From Hymenobacter daecheongensis DSM 21074 (GTDB taxonomy: Bacteria > Bacteroidota > Bacteroidia > Cytophagales > Hymenobacteraceae), in assembly GCF_900141805.1 (NCBI RefSeq), contig NZ_FQYN01000004.1, forward strand, positions 1 to 64,000: DNA of 64,000 nt. Direction: 5' to 3'. The notes under the pieces were generated by a model, which did no database searches, was not told the origin of the DNA, and saw nothing but the letters and a program-made list of their open reading frames with translations. Below are positions 44,525 to 53,825 of the stretch, piece after piece. Within the stretch, counting starts at the first letter, position 1. Each line of letters starts with the position of its first letter. Position numbers and translations under genes: made by a program.

Positions 44525-46828
44525 ATGACTCTCTGCCTCCGCCGCCGCTTTTTCTGCCTGCTCAGCCTGGGCGCGCTGGGCCCGTCGGTGGCGTGGGCGC
44601 AGGCCGAGCTGGCCGCGCCCGTGCGCGGCCAGGTGACCGACGCGGCAGCGGCCACTCCGGTGCCTGGCGCGGTGGTGCGCTGGCTATCGGCCACTGCCGC
44701 CCTTCCCGCCGCCGCCGCCACCACCGACAATGCGGGTACGTTTTCGCTGGTGCGGCCCGCGCAGGCCGGAGCCCGCCTGGTGGTCAGTGCCCTGGGCTAC
44801 CGCGCCGATACGCTGGCTCTGGCCGCCGGCAATGCCTACGTGCGCGTGCGGCTGCGCCGCTCGCAGGAGCTGGGCGGGGTGCAGATAGAAGGCCGCGCCC
44901 TCGCCTATTCCGCTCTCACGCCCACCAATTCGCAGGTCATCAGCAGCCGCGACCTGACCAAATCGGCGTGCTGCAACTTAGCCGAGAGCTTTGAAACCAA
45001 CGCCTCCGTGGAGGTTTCGACCACCGATGCCGTGTCCGGGGCCAAGCAGATTCAGCTGCTGGGGCTCGATGGGGCCTATTCTCTGCTCACCGTAGACAAC
45101 CTGCCGGCCCTGCGCGGCCTGAGCACGCTCTACCGCCTGAGCTACCTCTCGGGCACCTGGATTGAGAGTATCGACATCATCAAGGGCATGGGCTCGGTGG
45201 TGAATGGCTACGAAAGCATTTCGGGCCAGGTGAACGTGCGCCTGAAGGAGCCCGACAAAACCGAGCGGCTGCTCTTCAATGCCTACGGCAACGACCTTGG
45301 CAAATTTGACCTGAATCTGAACCTGGCCACGCCGCTCAGCAAAAAGATCAGCACCGCCCTGCTGCTCCACTCCGACCACCTGGGCCGCCGCGCCGACCGC
45401 AACGACGACAACTTTCTGGATTTGCCGCTGGCCACGCAGTACAATCTGTTCAACAAGTGGAAATATAAGTCGGGCTCGGGGCTGGTGAGCGAAGCAGGGC
45501 TCGGAGCGCTGCGCGAAACCCGGCAGGGCGGGCAGGTTTCGTTCCGCGAGCGTACACCGGGTTCCGGCTACGGCACCACGCTGGCCACCAACCGCTACAC
45601 CGGCTTCGCCAAAACCTCTTACACCTGGCCCGGGCGCCCCTACCAGAGCCTGGGGCTGCTGCTGAGCGGCACCAGCCACGCCTTCGAGTCGGCCTACGGC
45701 AGGCGCACCTACGACGGCACGCAGCGCACCGGGCTGGCCACGCTGCTGTTTCAGAGCATCATCGGGACTACCGCCCACACCTACCGCGCCGGCCTGAGCT
45801 ACCTGCACGACGACTACCGCGAGCTGTACCAGGATGGATTTATTTACCCTATAGAAACGCCTGAAGAGCGGTATCGGCGCGAAAACCGCCGCCGCTTCGA
45901 GCGGGTGCCGGGCACATTTGGCGAGTACACCTACCAGAATGCCCGCAACCTGACCGTAGTAGCCGGCCTGCGCCTCGACCGCCACAATCTCTACGGCTGG
46001 TTTCTGACCCCGCGCCTCAACGTGAAGTATGACGTCACGCCCACCAGCATCGTGCGGCTGGCCGCCGGCCGCGGGTTCCGCACGGCCAACCCCCTGGCCG
46101 AAAATACCGGAATGCTGGTCAGCGCCCGCGACTTTGTAGTTTCCGACCAGCTGCGGCCCGAGCGGGCCTGGAACGTGGGCGGCAGCTTCACGCAGTACTT
46201 CACCGTAGCCGGCCGCTCCGCCACCCTCGTGGCCGACTACTACCACACCGAGTTCCAAAACCAGGTAGTAGCCGACCCCTACACGGCCCCCACGGCGCTG
46301 CTTATCGACAATCTGGAGCCCGGCGGGCGCTCTTTTTCGCGCAGCTTTCAGGCCGAAGTGCAGGTGGAGCCCCTGAAAGGACTGCAGGCCAAGGCGGCCT
46401 ACAAGCTGCTCGACGTGCGCACCACCTACGACGGCCAGCTGCTGCCCAAGCCCTTAACGCCGCGCCACCGCCTGTTCGCCAACCTGGGCTACGCCACGGC
46501 GTTCGACAAATGGCGCTTCGACCTGACGGGCCAGTGGTTTGGTCGCCGCCCCATGGCCCACCCGCCCGGCAGTGGTGGCCACCAGCACGGCACCGGCGAA
46601 ACCACCCTGCCCTACACGCCCCGCTACGCGCTGTTCAATGCCCAGGCCACCCGCGCCTTCAAGCGCTTTGAGGTGTATCTGGGGGCCGAAAACTTCACCA
46701 ACTACCGCCAGCGCGACCCTATCCTGGGGGCCAGTACGCCGTTCGGGCCGGGTTTCGATGCGGCGATGGTGTGGGGGCCGGTTTTCGGCCGCCTTACCTA
46801 CGCCGGCCTGCGCTTCAAACTTGACTGA
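44525..46828 (+). CDS. TonB-dependent outer-membrane receptor
   Basis: 767 aa. A signal peptide ending 'SVAWAQ' is followed by a carboxypeptidase-regulatory-like domain ('VRGQVTDAAAATPVPGAVVR', about 35-120), then the plug with 'SACCNLAESFETNASVEVS' and 'QIQLLGLDGAYSLLTVDNLP'. A 22-strand barrel ends 'RLTYAGLRFKLD', with terminal aromatic/hydrophobic residues. The plug 'SACCNLAESFETN' type with a downstream heavy-metal-associated gene suggests metal (probably copper) uptake; this is inference. I start at 44525, since longer frames cross the promoter. Confidence 0.9.
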   Translation: MTLCLRRRFFCLLSLGALGPSVAWAQAELAAPVRGQVTDAAAATPVPGAVVRWLSATAALPAAAATTDNAGTFSLVRPAQAGARLVVSALGYRADTLALAAGNAYVRVRLRRSQELGGVQIEGRALAYSALTPTNSQVISSRDLTKSACCNLAESFETNASVEVSTTDAVSGAKQIQLLGLDGAYSLLTVDNLPALRGLSTLYRLSYLSGTWIESIDIIKGMGSVVNGYESISGQVNVRLKEPDKTERLLFNAYGNDLGKFDLNLNLATPLSKKISTALLLHSDHLGRRADRNDDNFLDLPLATQYNLFNKWKYKSGSGLVSEAGLGALRETRQGGQVSFRERTPGSGYGTTLATNRYTGFAKTSYTWPGRPYQSLGLLLSGTSHAFESAYGRRTYDGTQRTGLATLLFQSIIGTTAHTYRAGLSYLHDDYRELYQDGFIYPIETPEERYRRENRRRFERVPGTFGEYTYQNARNLTVVAGLRLDRHNLYGWFLTPRLNVKYDVTPTSIVRLAAGRGFRTANPLAENTGMLVSARDFVVSDQLRPERAWNVGGSFTQYFTVAGRSATLVADYYHTEFQNQVVADPYTAPTALLIDNLEPGGRSFSRSFQAEVQVEPLKGLQAKAAYKLLDVRTTYDGQLLPKPLTPRHRLFANLGYATAFDKWRFDLTGQWFGRRPMAHPPGSGGHQHGTGETTLPYTPRYALFNAQATRAFKRFEVYLGAENFTNYRQRDPILGASTPFGPGFDAAMVWGPVFGRLTYAGLRFKLD

Positions 46829-46910
46829 GCAGCGGGAATCTTCCGGCTGCGGCGTTGTTAGGCTTTCATCCGGCCTTATGCCTTCATTTTTCTCCTCTTT
46901 TCCCAACGAT

Positions 46911-47300
46911 ATGTCTTCTTCTCTCAAAAGCCTTTTTGCTGCCCTGCTGCTGCTCTGCACGGCCCAGGCCGCCCAGGCGCAGGCCAAAGTAAAAGTGAAA
47001 GCCAAAGGCCCCGCCACCGAGCAGCTGCAGCTAAAAACCTCGGCCGTGTGCGACATGTGCAAAGCCCGCCTGGAAAAAGCGTTGGCCTACGAAAAAGGCG
47101 TGCAGCAGGCCACCCTCGACGTGCCCACCCAGATGCTCACGGTGGCTTACCGCCCCGACAAAACCTCGCCCGCCGCGCTGCGCACCGCCGTGCAGCGCAC
47201 CGGCTACGATGCCGACGACCAGCCCGCCGAGCCCCGCGCCTACGACCGCCTGCCCGACTGCTGCAAGAAAACCAACGCCATTCATACCGGCACCGAGTAA
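46911..47300 (+). CDS. Secreted heavy-metal-associated (HMA) domain protein
   Basis: 129 aa. The signal peptide ends 'TAQAAQAQA'. The HMA fold is marked by 'CDMCKARLEKALAYEKGV' (CxxC at about residues 49-52), 'TQMLTVAYRPDKTSP' and 'RTGYDADD', with an extra 'DCCKK' near the C-terminus. Such domains carry Cu(I) or other soft metals. Being exported, it probably hands metal to or from the TonB receptor encoded 82 bp upstream. An ATG at 46878 would also be in frame. Confidence 0.85.
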   Translation: MSSSLKSLFAALLLLCTAQAAQAQAKVKVKAKGPATEQLQLKTSAVCDMCKARLEKALAYEKGVQQATLDVPTQMLTVAYRPDKTSPAALRTAVQRTGYDADDQPAEPRAYDRLPDCCKKTNAIHTGTE

Positions 47301-47317
47301 ACCGGTTTGTTCCCAAT

Positions 47318-47354
47318 AAAAAGAGCCCCGTACCAACCGTACGGGGCTCTTTTT
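47318..47354. terminator. Perfect bidirectional terminator
   Basis: Arms 47318-47333 and 47339-47354 (AAAAAGAGCCCCGTAC and its complement, loop CAACC) carry A and T tracts. It lies between the convergent HMA gene and the gene ending at 47370. Confidence 0.92.
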
Positions 47355-47369
47355 GTGAAAAGCCGACTC

Positions 47370-47945
47370 TCAGGCCTGCGCGGCGCGGGCCATTTGCACG
47401 TCAAACTCCAGCACGGTTTTGAAGGCCAGCGGCCGGCTGAGGCGGCGGCGGTTGGTGCCGGAAAGCTCCAGCGTAAACCACTCCGTACGCAGATATTCCA
47501 GCAGATTAGGGTGGCCCAGCACGTCCATGTCGATGTGCGTGGCGTGCACCATGGGGCTGGTGAACGAGGCCACGGCGATTTTACGGCTGCTGGCGGTCAG
47601 AAAGCAGGTGCCGGTTTCCAGCGCCGCCAGCGTGGAGGTGCCGCGCCCGATGGCATGATCCGCATCGGGCTGCCATTCCAGGCGGGCGGTGCGCAGGGTC
47701 ACGGCCGTCACGCCGGGGCCGGTGAGTGTGGCTAGGCAGGGCAGCGTGTTGGGCAAAGTGGTTTCGCACAGATAAATAAGCTCCATGCTGGGATCAATGC
47801 GCAGGTTGATGGCCCGCGCACTCAGGCCAAAAGCCGAGCGCAACGACCGCCGCACGCTCTCCTGATTGGCAATAGTAAGGTCGACCCCTAGTATGACGGG
47901 TGGCACGGCCGTGAGCGAAGTTCTGGAGTAAGTATTCGTATTCAT
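47370..47945 (-). CDS. Unrecognised cytosolic protein
   Basis: 191 aa, no signal peptide, no clear membrane segment. It contains beta-rich stretches ('MELIYLCETTLPNTLPCLAT', 'GVTAVTLRTARLEWQP') and an Arg-rich 'SGTNRRRLSRPLAFKT' near the end. I cannot assign a family. I start at 47945 (MNTNTYSRTS), as the frame upstream is compositionally unlike coding sequence. It is divergent from the LytTR regulator gene across a 280-bp AT-richer gap. Confidence 0.6.
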   Translation of the reverse strand: MNTNTYSRTSLTAVPPVILGVDLTIANQESVRRSLRSAFGLSARAINLRIDPSMELIYLCETTLPNTLPCLATLTGPGVTAVTLRTARLEWQPDADHAIGRGTSTLAALETGTCFLTASSRKIAVASFTSPMVHATHIDMDVLGHPNLLEYLRTEWFTLELSGTNRRRLSRPLAFKTVLEFDVQMARAAQA

Positions 47946-48225
47946 GGCCGCGAAAAGTGAGCCTGCTCTGATGCTGCGCCAGGCGGAAAACCGGGCAAAA
48001 GGCGCAAAATGCCTGATGACGGCTCTGAGCTCGCCTAGCATATATACCAGTTTTAATATACTCAAAGCCCTTGACAATCATCTGATAAAGTATAGCAACC
48101 CCCGTCAGAAGTATACCAGCACCACCCCCAAGCTGGACCACAGCCGCTTTCTTATTCTAAACAATAGCACGAATCAATTTGACTTTCTTTATATTCACCC
48201 CCGGTCATCTGCCCTATTTTCCGCT

Positions 48226-48966
48226 ATGAAGATTACTTGCCTTCTACTCGACGACGATCCGCTGGTGCTGGACCTGCTGCAGGCTTACGTGGCCATGACC
48301 GGCGTGCTGGATGTGAAGGCAGTGTTCAGCGACCCGCTCGAAGCCCACAGCTATCTGTTGAACAACGACGTGCAGGTACTCTTCTCCGATGTGACCATGC
48401 CCCACCTCAGCGGCCTGGATCTGGTCCGCTCGCTGCAGCAGCCCCCGCTGGTAGTGCTCATGACCTCCTATCCGCAGTATGCCATGGAAGGCTTCAATCT
48501 GGATGTCATCGACTTTTTACTCAAGCCTATATCCCTCGACCGGTTCCTAAAAGCCGTCAACAAGGTTTCGAGCATCCTACGGACCGCCCATCCCAACGGC
48601 GATGACAGCCAGGAGGCGCTGGCGGGTTGGGGCTCCTTTTTTATTCGCACCGATGCGCAGTTCGTGCGCCTGCACTACCGCGAAGTGCTCTACATTGAAG
48701 CCCTGAAGGATTTCACCAAAATAAACACGGCCGACGGCCGGACCCACCTCACGCTGGTGAACCTGAAAAACCTGGAAGAGCAGCTGCCGCCGGGCCTGTT
48801 TGTGCGCACGCACCGCTCCTATCTGGTCAATGCGGCCCAGATTGAAGCCGTCAGCACCCAGGAAGTGCGGGTGGGCGGCCACGCGCTGCCCCTGGGCCAG
48901 ACCTACCGCGAGCGGGTCACGGAGCGAATCGTGAATCACTCACTGATTCGGCGGCAGCACTTGTAA
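48226..48966 (+). CDS. LytTR-family response regulator
   Basis: 246 aa. The receiver domain (1-120) has the acidic pocket 'LLDDDP', the phospho-Asp in 'VLFSDVTMPHLSG' and the Thr/Lys positions ('VLMTSYPQ', 'FLLKPI'). The LytTR DNA-binding domain (about 140-245) has 'ILYIEALKDFTKINTADG'-like and 'LFVRTHRSYLVN' motifs. It should act as a transcription factor. Its 3' end overlaps the oppositely oriented kinase gene by 50 bp, so the two may be a functional pair. Confidence 0.92.
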   Translation: MKITCLLLDDDPLVLDLLQAYVAMTGVLDVKAVFSDPLEAHSYLLNNDVQVLFSDVTMPHLSGLDLVRSLQQPPLVVLMTSYPQYAMEGFNLDVIDFLLKPISLDRFLKAVNKVSSILRTAHPNGDDSQEALAGWGSFFIRTDAQFVRLHYREVLYIEALKDFTKINTADGRTHLTLVNLKNLEEQLPPGLFVRTHRSYLVNAAQIEAVSTQEVRVGGHALPLGQTYRERVTERIVNHSLIRRQHL

Positions 48967-51046
48967 GCTGATTTTCGGGCCGGGCGGGCTTGGTGCGGGC
49001 GGTGAGCAGCGTGAAGCGGAATGTGGTGCCCGCGCCGGGCTGGCTTTCAAACGAAATCCGGCCGCCATTGCGCTCCACAAAATCTTTGCAGAGCAGCAGG
49101 CCCAGGCCGGTGCCCTTTTCGCGGGCCGTGCCGGGCGTGGAGTGCAGCCCGCCCGCGCCGAAAACTTTCTCATAGTCGGCGGCCGCAATGCCGATGCCGG
49201 TATCGGCCACCGACACCTCCCACCACGTGCCAACCCGGGCCGCCGATACCGTGACGGTGCCGTTTTCGGGCGTGAATTTGATGGCATTGCTGAGCAGATT
49301 GCGTATCACCAGGCGCGTCATGTTCAGGTCGGCCCGCGCCAGGGCTGGGCTGGGCATTTGGTTCAGCAGCAGTATTTTCTTGCGTTCCGCATCGCCCAGC
49401 AGCAAGGTCAGACCCTCTTCCACCAGCGCATCGAGGCGGATGGGCTCGGGCCGTACGCCACGGCCCTGCATCTGCGCCGCCGACCAGTTGAGCAGATTAT
49501 CGAGCAGGCGCAACGTGCTGTCGAGGGTGCGGGAAAGCCGCTCAGAATGCGCGGCCAGCCGCGCGGGCGGCAGATTCCCCATATTCAGCAACGACAACAG
49601 CGAATACAGCGAGCTGAGCGGGCTGCGCAGGTCGTGCGAGATGATGGAAAAGAGCGTGTCTTTGGTTGTGTTCAAGCGGCTTAGCTCCTCCTTCTGCCGG
49701 CTGATGGCGGCATTCTTGCGCTCCAGTAGCAGATTGGCGCGGGCTTGCTGCCGCCGGCTTCGGTAGAGCACCACGGCCAGCCCCAGCAGCACCAGCGCAC
49801 CGGCCGCCAGCCCGTTGCGCAGCAGCAGCTGCCGCCGCAGGTTGGCCTGCTGAATAAGCTGGTCTTTGGTGAGCAGCTGAATGGCCCGCTCCTTGCGCTC
49901 GGTTTCGTAGCGCGTCTGCAGCTCAGCCACCTGCGCGCGGCGCTCCTCGGCAAACGCGGTGTCCTGCAGGCCGGCATAGCGCGTGAGGGCAGCCAGCGCC
50001 TGCGGATAGTTGCCGGCGCGCCGATACAGCGCGGCCAAATGCTGATAGAGGCCGCTAAGCAGCAGCTTGGAGGAGTCAGCCAGCGGCAACGCCCGGCGCA
50101 GCAGCAACTCCGCGGCTCCGCGTTGGCCCAGGGCTTCCTTCGCCAGAGCCTGCGCCTGCAGCATCCGGGCCTGGGTTTCGGGCGAAGTAGCACGGGGCAG
50201 GTTTTGCAGTGCCTGGGTATAAAACTGATCCGTCAGCTCCTGATTGCCCAGGGCCTGATATACTTCGGCAATGCCCCCCAGCGCCTCCCCTACCCGCATA
50301 CTATCCGGGCCCTGCTGCCCCTGGCCTAGGGCCCGCCGCAGATAGTACAGCGCCCGGCTGTATTGCTGCTGCTGCTTATGCACCAAGCCAATAGCCGCCA
50401 GGGCACCGGCCGTTTCCGACCGGCGGCCCAGCTGCTGCCAGGCCACCAGAGCCCGCTCGTAGCTGCGCAGGGCCTGGGGCCACTTTTGCTGCTGGCCGTA
50501 GAGCCGCCCCATGTTTTGGTAAACCAAGGCCGTGCCGGCAGAGCTGTGCAGGCGTGTGAAGCCCGCCAGCGCCCCCTGGTAGCTGAGGCGGGCCTGCCCG
50601 GTGTCGCCCTGGGTGTGTTGCACGTAGCCAATCTGGCGCAGGACTTCGGTGCTGCGCAAATAACGGTGCCGGCTTTGGTAGAGCCGCCGCGCCGCCCGGA
50701 AGTGGCGCAGCGCCTGGTCGTAGTTGTGCAAGCGCTGCTGGGCGTACGCCAGCGCCAAGTGGGCGGCAGCTATGGCCGATGGCTGGCCGTGCAGCCGGGC
50801 CTGCCGCAGGGTCTGCTGGGCCCGTAGCAGTGGGCTTTGCAGCCCAATGGCTGCCAGGGGCACCGAGCTTTGTGAACCTGAAAGCGCGGCAGAAAATACA
50901 GTTGCCAGAATGCCGGAAGCTGCCAAAAACGGCATATCAGCCGCCAAAGAGGGCCTTATGCTGGCTGCAAATAACACCCACACAGCTCGCCACGGCACCA
51001 CCGTCCGCCAAGCAAGCCCTGTACGCGCCGACGAAAATAACTTCAT
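48917..51046 (-). CDS. TPR-containing sensor histidine kinase
   Basis: 709 aa. The N-terminal half is a tetratricopeptide array ('YQNMGRLYGQQQKWPQALRS', 'AIGLVHKQQQQYSRALYYLR'), then one helix ('LAAGALVLLGLAVVLY'), a coiled coil, HisKA with 'SIISHDLRSPLSSLYSLLSL' (H-box) and HATPase with 'VIRNLLSNAIKFTPENGTV' (N) and 'VADTGIGI' (G1). There is no receiver domain. Likely membrane-bound, with the TPRs outside or at the membrane. I start at 51046; the first ATG at 51103 adds a hydrophilic stretch. Confidence 0.88.
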   Translation of the reverse strand: MKLFSSARTGLAWRTVVPWRAVWVLFAASIRPSLAADMPFLAASGILATVFSAALSGSQSSVPLAAIGLQSPLLRAQQTLRQARLHGQPSAIAAAHLALAYAQQRLHNYDQALRHFRAARRLYQSRHRYLRSTEVLRQIGYVQHTQGDTGQARLSYQGALAGFTRLHSSAGTALVYQNMGRLYGQQQKWPQALRSYERALVAWQQLGRRSETAGALAAIGLVHKQQQQYSRALYYLRRALGQGQQGPDSMRVGEALGGIAEVYQALGNQELTDQFYTQALQNLPRATSPETQARMLQAQALAKEALGQRGAAELLLRRALPLADSSKLLLSGLYQHLAALYRRAGNYPQALAALTRYAGLQDTAFAEERRAQVAELQTRYETERKERAIQLLTKDQLIQQANLRRQLLLRNGLAAGALVLLGLAVVLYRSRRQQARANLLLERKNAAISRQKEELSRLNTTKDTLFSIISHDLRSPLSSLYSLLSLLNMGNLPPARLAAHSERLSRTLDSTLRLLDNLLNWSAAQMQGRGVRPEPIRLDALVEEGLTLLLGDAERKKILLLNQMPSPALARADLNMTRLVIRNLLSNAIKFTPENGTVTVSAARVGTWWEVSVADTGIGIAAADYEKVFGAGGLHSTPGTAREKGTGLGLLLCKDFVERNGGRISFESQPGAGTTFRFTLLTARTKPARPENQLTSAAAESVSDSRFAP

Positions 51047-51246
51047 GGCCAGTGTACCAACAGGACTCGCACCACCCGACCTACCATAGTCAGGTTTCAA
51101 CAAAGACTTTCCTTATTCTGCGTAATATATAAATTCTCTATTATAAAATAAGGCAAGCCTGAACCGATTTTTTGACTCGCGCGCCGAAAAAACAGCTGAT
51201 ATAAGATCCTGTTCCAACTGGTTATTTTTATAGTCAACCCGAAGCA

Positions 51247-51999
51247 CTACCCCGCTTCTTTGGCCTGCCACAGCCGCCACCAGGGCAGGTAGGGCTGGTC
51301 GTGGTGCTCGTAATGATACCCGAAAAAGTAGCAGCTCACGAAGGCCCAGACGTGCTGGCGCAGCTGGCTCCGCGACTTGTGCGCGTTGTCGGGGGCATGC
51401 TCGCCGCGGTGGGGCAGGTAGGTGCCAAAAAAGAACAGCTGCAGCGTGGCCAGCACGGCCGGCACCATCCAGAAGGCAATGACATTGGCCATCGGGAAAG
51501 CCAGCTTGAGCAGGTTGTAAGTCAGGGCCATCAAGGCTATCTGCCACCACGTCACGTAGTTCCAGGCGAAGCGGGCAAACCAGAACAGGAAGCCGGGGTG
51601 ACGGCCGTTGTGAAAGTCGGGGTCGGCGGCGGTGCCTACGTGGCGGTGGTGCTGGTGGTGCTTGGGCAGCATCCGTGGGAACCAGTTGAAGGCAAAAAGC
51701 AGCGCCGTGACCATCCCCAGAGCATTATTCAGCCATTTTCTGGGGCTCACCACGCCGTGCATGGCATCGTGGGCGGTGATGAACAGGCCAGTGTAGAGGT
51801 GGGTTTGAGCCAGCACCAACAGGTAGGGCCAGGGCGTGGCCCAGTCGGGACGGTAGAAAGCCAGCAGAAACGTGAGCAGCGCCGCCCAGCTGCCGATAAT
51901 CAGCAGCGCCATAGCTACGCCCCGGTGGCCCAGCGGCGCGGGCTGCACGCGGCGGGCAAGCGCAGCAGGGACGGAAGTATAAGTTTGGGCAAGAGGCAT
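51247..51999 (-). CDS. crtW: Beta-carotene ketolase, CrtW-type
   Basis: 250 aa di-iron membrane enzyme. 'GLFITAHDAMHGVV', 'LPKHHQHHRHVG', 'FFFGTYLPHRGEHAP' and 'FGYHYEHHDQPYLPWWRLW' carry the His motifs in the arrangement of CrtW 4-ketolases (HDxxH, HxxHH, HxxHH-type). It would add keto groups to beta-ionone rings, giving canthaxanthin or astaxanthin-like pigments. A general fatty acid desaturase is the alternative, but the context (crtB, crtI, crtZ, ispH) favours CrtW. Start at 51999 (MPLAQTYTS). Confidence 0.85.
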   Translation of the reverse strand: MPLAQTYTSVPAALARRVQPAPLGHRGVAMALLIIGSWAALLTFLLAFYRPDWATPWPYLLVLAQTHLYTGLFITAHDAMHGVVSPRKWLNNALGMVTALLFAFNWFPRMLPKHHQHHRHVGTAADPDFHNGRHPGFLFWFARFAWNYVTWWQIALMALTYNLLKLAFPMANVIAFWMVPAVLATLQLFFFGTYLPHRGEHAPDNAHKSRSQLRQHVWAFVSCYFFGYHYEHHDQPYLPWWRLWQAKEAG

Positions 52000-52076
52000 A
52001 CGAAGAGCTACAGAGCCAGGCCAACAGCGTGGCCGGCCGCAAAATTTCACAATTTTACCAACTCAGCCCCCGCTCC

Positions 52077-52925
52077 TCACAAGGCCAGCAGCGCGTCGCG
52101 CACGTTTTCCATCAGCCACAGCGGCGTGCTGGTGGCCCCGCAGATGCCTACCGACTGGCCCGGCTGAAACCACTCGGCCCGCAGCTCTTCCACTTTGGAG
52201 ATGAAGTGCGTGCTGGCGTTGGTGTCTTTGCAGACCTGGTACAGCACTTTGCCATTGGAGCTTTTGGTGCCCGACACGAACACAATCTGGTCGAACTGGG
52301 CGGCGAAGCGGCGCAGATCCTTATCACGGTTGCTTACCTGCCGACAGATAGTGTCGTTGGCGTTTATCTGGTAGCCGCGCTGCTCCAGCTCGCCCTTGAT
52401 GCGGTAGAAGCTGTCGGTGCTCTTGGTGGTCTGGCTGTAGAGCGTGATGTTCGGGGGCAGCTCGTGGCTCAGCAGCTCAGCCAGGTTCTCAAACACCACG
52501 GCATCACCACCAGTCTGGCCCAGCAGACCCAGCACTTCGGCGTGGCCGTGCTTACCATAAATAAAGATCTTGTCCTGCTTGTCGTAGCTGGTTTTGATGC
52601 GGTTCTGGAGCTTGAGCACCACCGGGCACGAAGCATCAATCAGCGTCAGGTTGTTTTGCAGCGCCGTTTGATAGGTGCTGGGCGGTTCGCCGTGGGCCCG
52701 AATCAGCACGGCCTCGCCGCGCAGCTGCACAAACTCGTCGTGGCCGATGATGCGCAGACCGCGCTGTTCCAGGCGCTGCACTTCCTCGTCATTGTGCACA
52801 ATGTCGCCGAGGCAATACAGGTAGCCCTGCTCGTCGAGAATGTCCTCCGCCATCTGAATGGCATAGATGACACCGAAACAGAAGCCGGAGTTGGGGTCGA
52901 TGCGGACGCTCAGGTGGTGCGGCAT
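52077..52925 (-). CDS. ispH: HMB-PP reductase
   Basis: 282 aa. IspH reduces 4-hydroxy-3-methylbut-2-enyl diphosphate to IPP/DMAPP, the last MEP-pathway step, with a [4Fe-4S] cluster. Cluster cysteines lie in 'SGFCFGVIYA', 'IDASCPVVLKLQ' and 'GICGATSTPLWLM'. It is placed between the ketolase and the lipoprotein gene in the carotenoid block, where it supplies C5 units. Confidence 0.95.
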   Translation of the reverse strand: MPHHLSVRIDPNSGFCFGVIYAIQMAEDILDEQGYLYCLGDIVHNDEEVQRLEQRGLRIIGHDEFVQLRGEAVLIRAHGEPPSTYQTALQNNLTLIDASCPVVLKLQNRIKTSYDKQDKIFIYGKHGHAEVLGLLGQTGGDAVVFENLAELLSHELPPNITLYSQTTKSTDSFYRIKGELEQRGYQINANDTICRQVSNRDKDLRRFAAQFDQIVFVSGTKSSNGKVLYQVCKDTNASTHFISKVEELRAEWFQPGQSVGICGATSTPLWLMENVRDALLAL

Positions 52926-53157
52926 GTCTCGGAAACCAAGGAAGCGGGCAGAAAGTTATGGTTGGGCTCCACGGCTGCAGAAGATACGCCATGCGCAGCA
53001 GATGCGGTTCCGGGCAGCCCGGCAGGATTCCCGCCGGCAGGCGCGAAACCTGTGCTCCGTCTGTCTAGTGCCGAACTAATGCCAAGCTTACGGCCGTGCC
53101 CTGGCAATACTCCCCGGCGCTTACTTTGTTTCGCCGCCACGCCCAAAAACCCACCCA

Positions 53158-53190
53158 AAAAAGCCGCGTAGCTAACCAGCGCGGCTTTTT
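53158..53190 (-). terminator. Rho-independent terminator
   Basis: The stem AAAAAGCCGCG / CGCGGCTTTTT (53158-53168 with 53180-53190) gives a T tract on the minus strand. It ends the lipoprotein gene at 53217, ahead of ispH. Confidence 0.82.
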
Positions 53191-53216
53191 GGCACAACTG
53201 AAATGCGGCTGGCCAG

Positions 53217-53807
53217 CTAGCCCGCCATCCCTTCCAGCTTGCGGGCATCGGCCTCGCTCACATGGCCGCGTTCTACCATAAAGGAGCGCACCAGGGCAAA
53301 CGATTCGGCATCGAGGCCCGACTTGGGGTGCGTCAGCAGGGTTTTTACCAGGAATTGCCGGTCTTCGTCCACGTGCTGGCTCAGGCCCAGAAAGGCGGGC
53401 AGGTTGCTTTCCACGCTCAGGCGCAGAAAGCGGATTTCGGCGTTGTCGGCATCCAGCTTCACGGCCTGGTCAAACTGCTTGCTGGCATTCTGCACGTAGG
53501 TCAGCTTGTTGAACATAGAAGCGTCGCGGGCCCGAATAGCTTCGGCGGCGGCTTTGTAGGCCAGTACCACGGCATCCTGCTCGGTGTAGGCGGCCATCAA
53601 CTGGTAAAACTTCTCGCCGGCCTGCTTGTCGGTGGCGGCTTGCTGGTACTGGCGGCGCAGGTTGGAAACGGCGTAGGACACTTTGGGAGTTCTGAATTTT
53701 GAATCTTGAATCTTGAATTGACGGGCGGACGCCGAACCAGCTTGCGGATCGGCAACGGTCAGGCAGCCAGTTAAAACGAAAAGGCAACAGCGAAAGGGCA
53801 GCTTCAC
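53217..53807 (-). CDS. Unrecognised lipoprotein with repeat-encoded linker
   Basis: 196 aa. An N-terminal signal ends in a lipobox-like 'VLTGC'. Residues about 29-39 (RQFKIQDSKFR) are encoded by an AT-rich junction-type repeat (53691-53722). The rest is an alpha-helical protein with an Ala/Asp-rich repeat look ('AYTEQDAVVLAYKAAAEAIR', 'LTYVQNASKQFDQAVKLDAD'), possibly TPR-like. It lies 18 bp behind crtB, so it is probably co-transcribed. The function is unknown. Confidence 0.72.
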   Translation of the reverse strand: MKLPFRCCLFVLTGCLTVADPQAGSASARQFKIQDSKFRTPKVSYAVSNLRRQYQQAATDKQAGEKFYQLMAAYTEQDAVVLAYKAAAEAIRARDASMFNKLTYVQNASKQFDQAVKLDADNAEIRFLRLSVESNLPAFLGLSQHVDEDRQFLVKTLLTHPKSGLDAESFALVRSFMVERGHVSEADARKLEGMAG

Positions 53808-53825
53808 GCGGCAAAAGTTCGTGGA

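Noticed and set aside
44978..46258. 426-codon minus-strand frame inside the TonB receptor
   Set aside because: No start signal, no recognisable motif, fully covered by a well-supported receptor gene.
47946..48225. Possible LytTR operator (two TATACCAG copies about 66 bp apart)
   Set aside because: The spacing does not fit the usual paired LytTR sites, and the match is too short to support a regulatory call.
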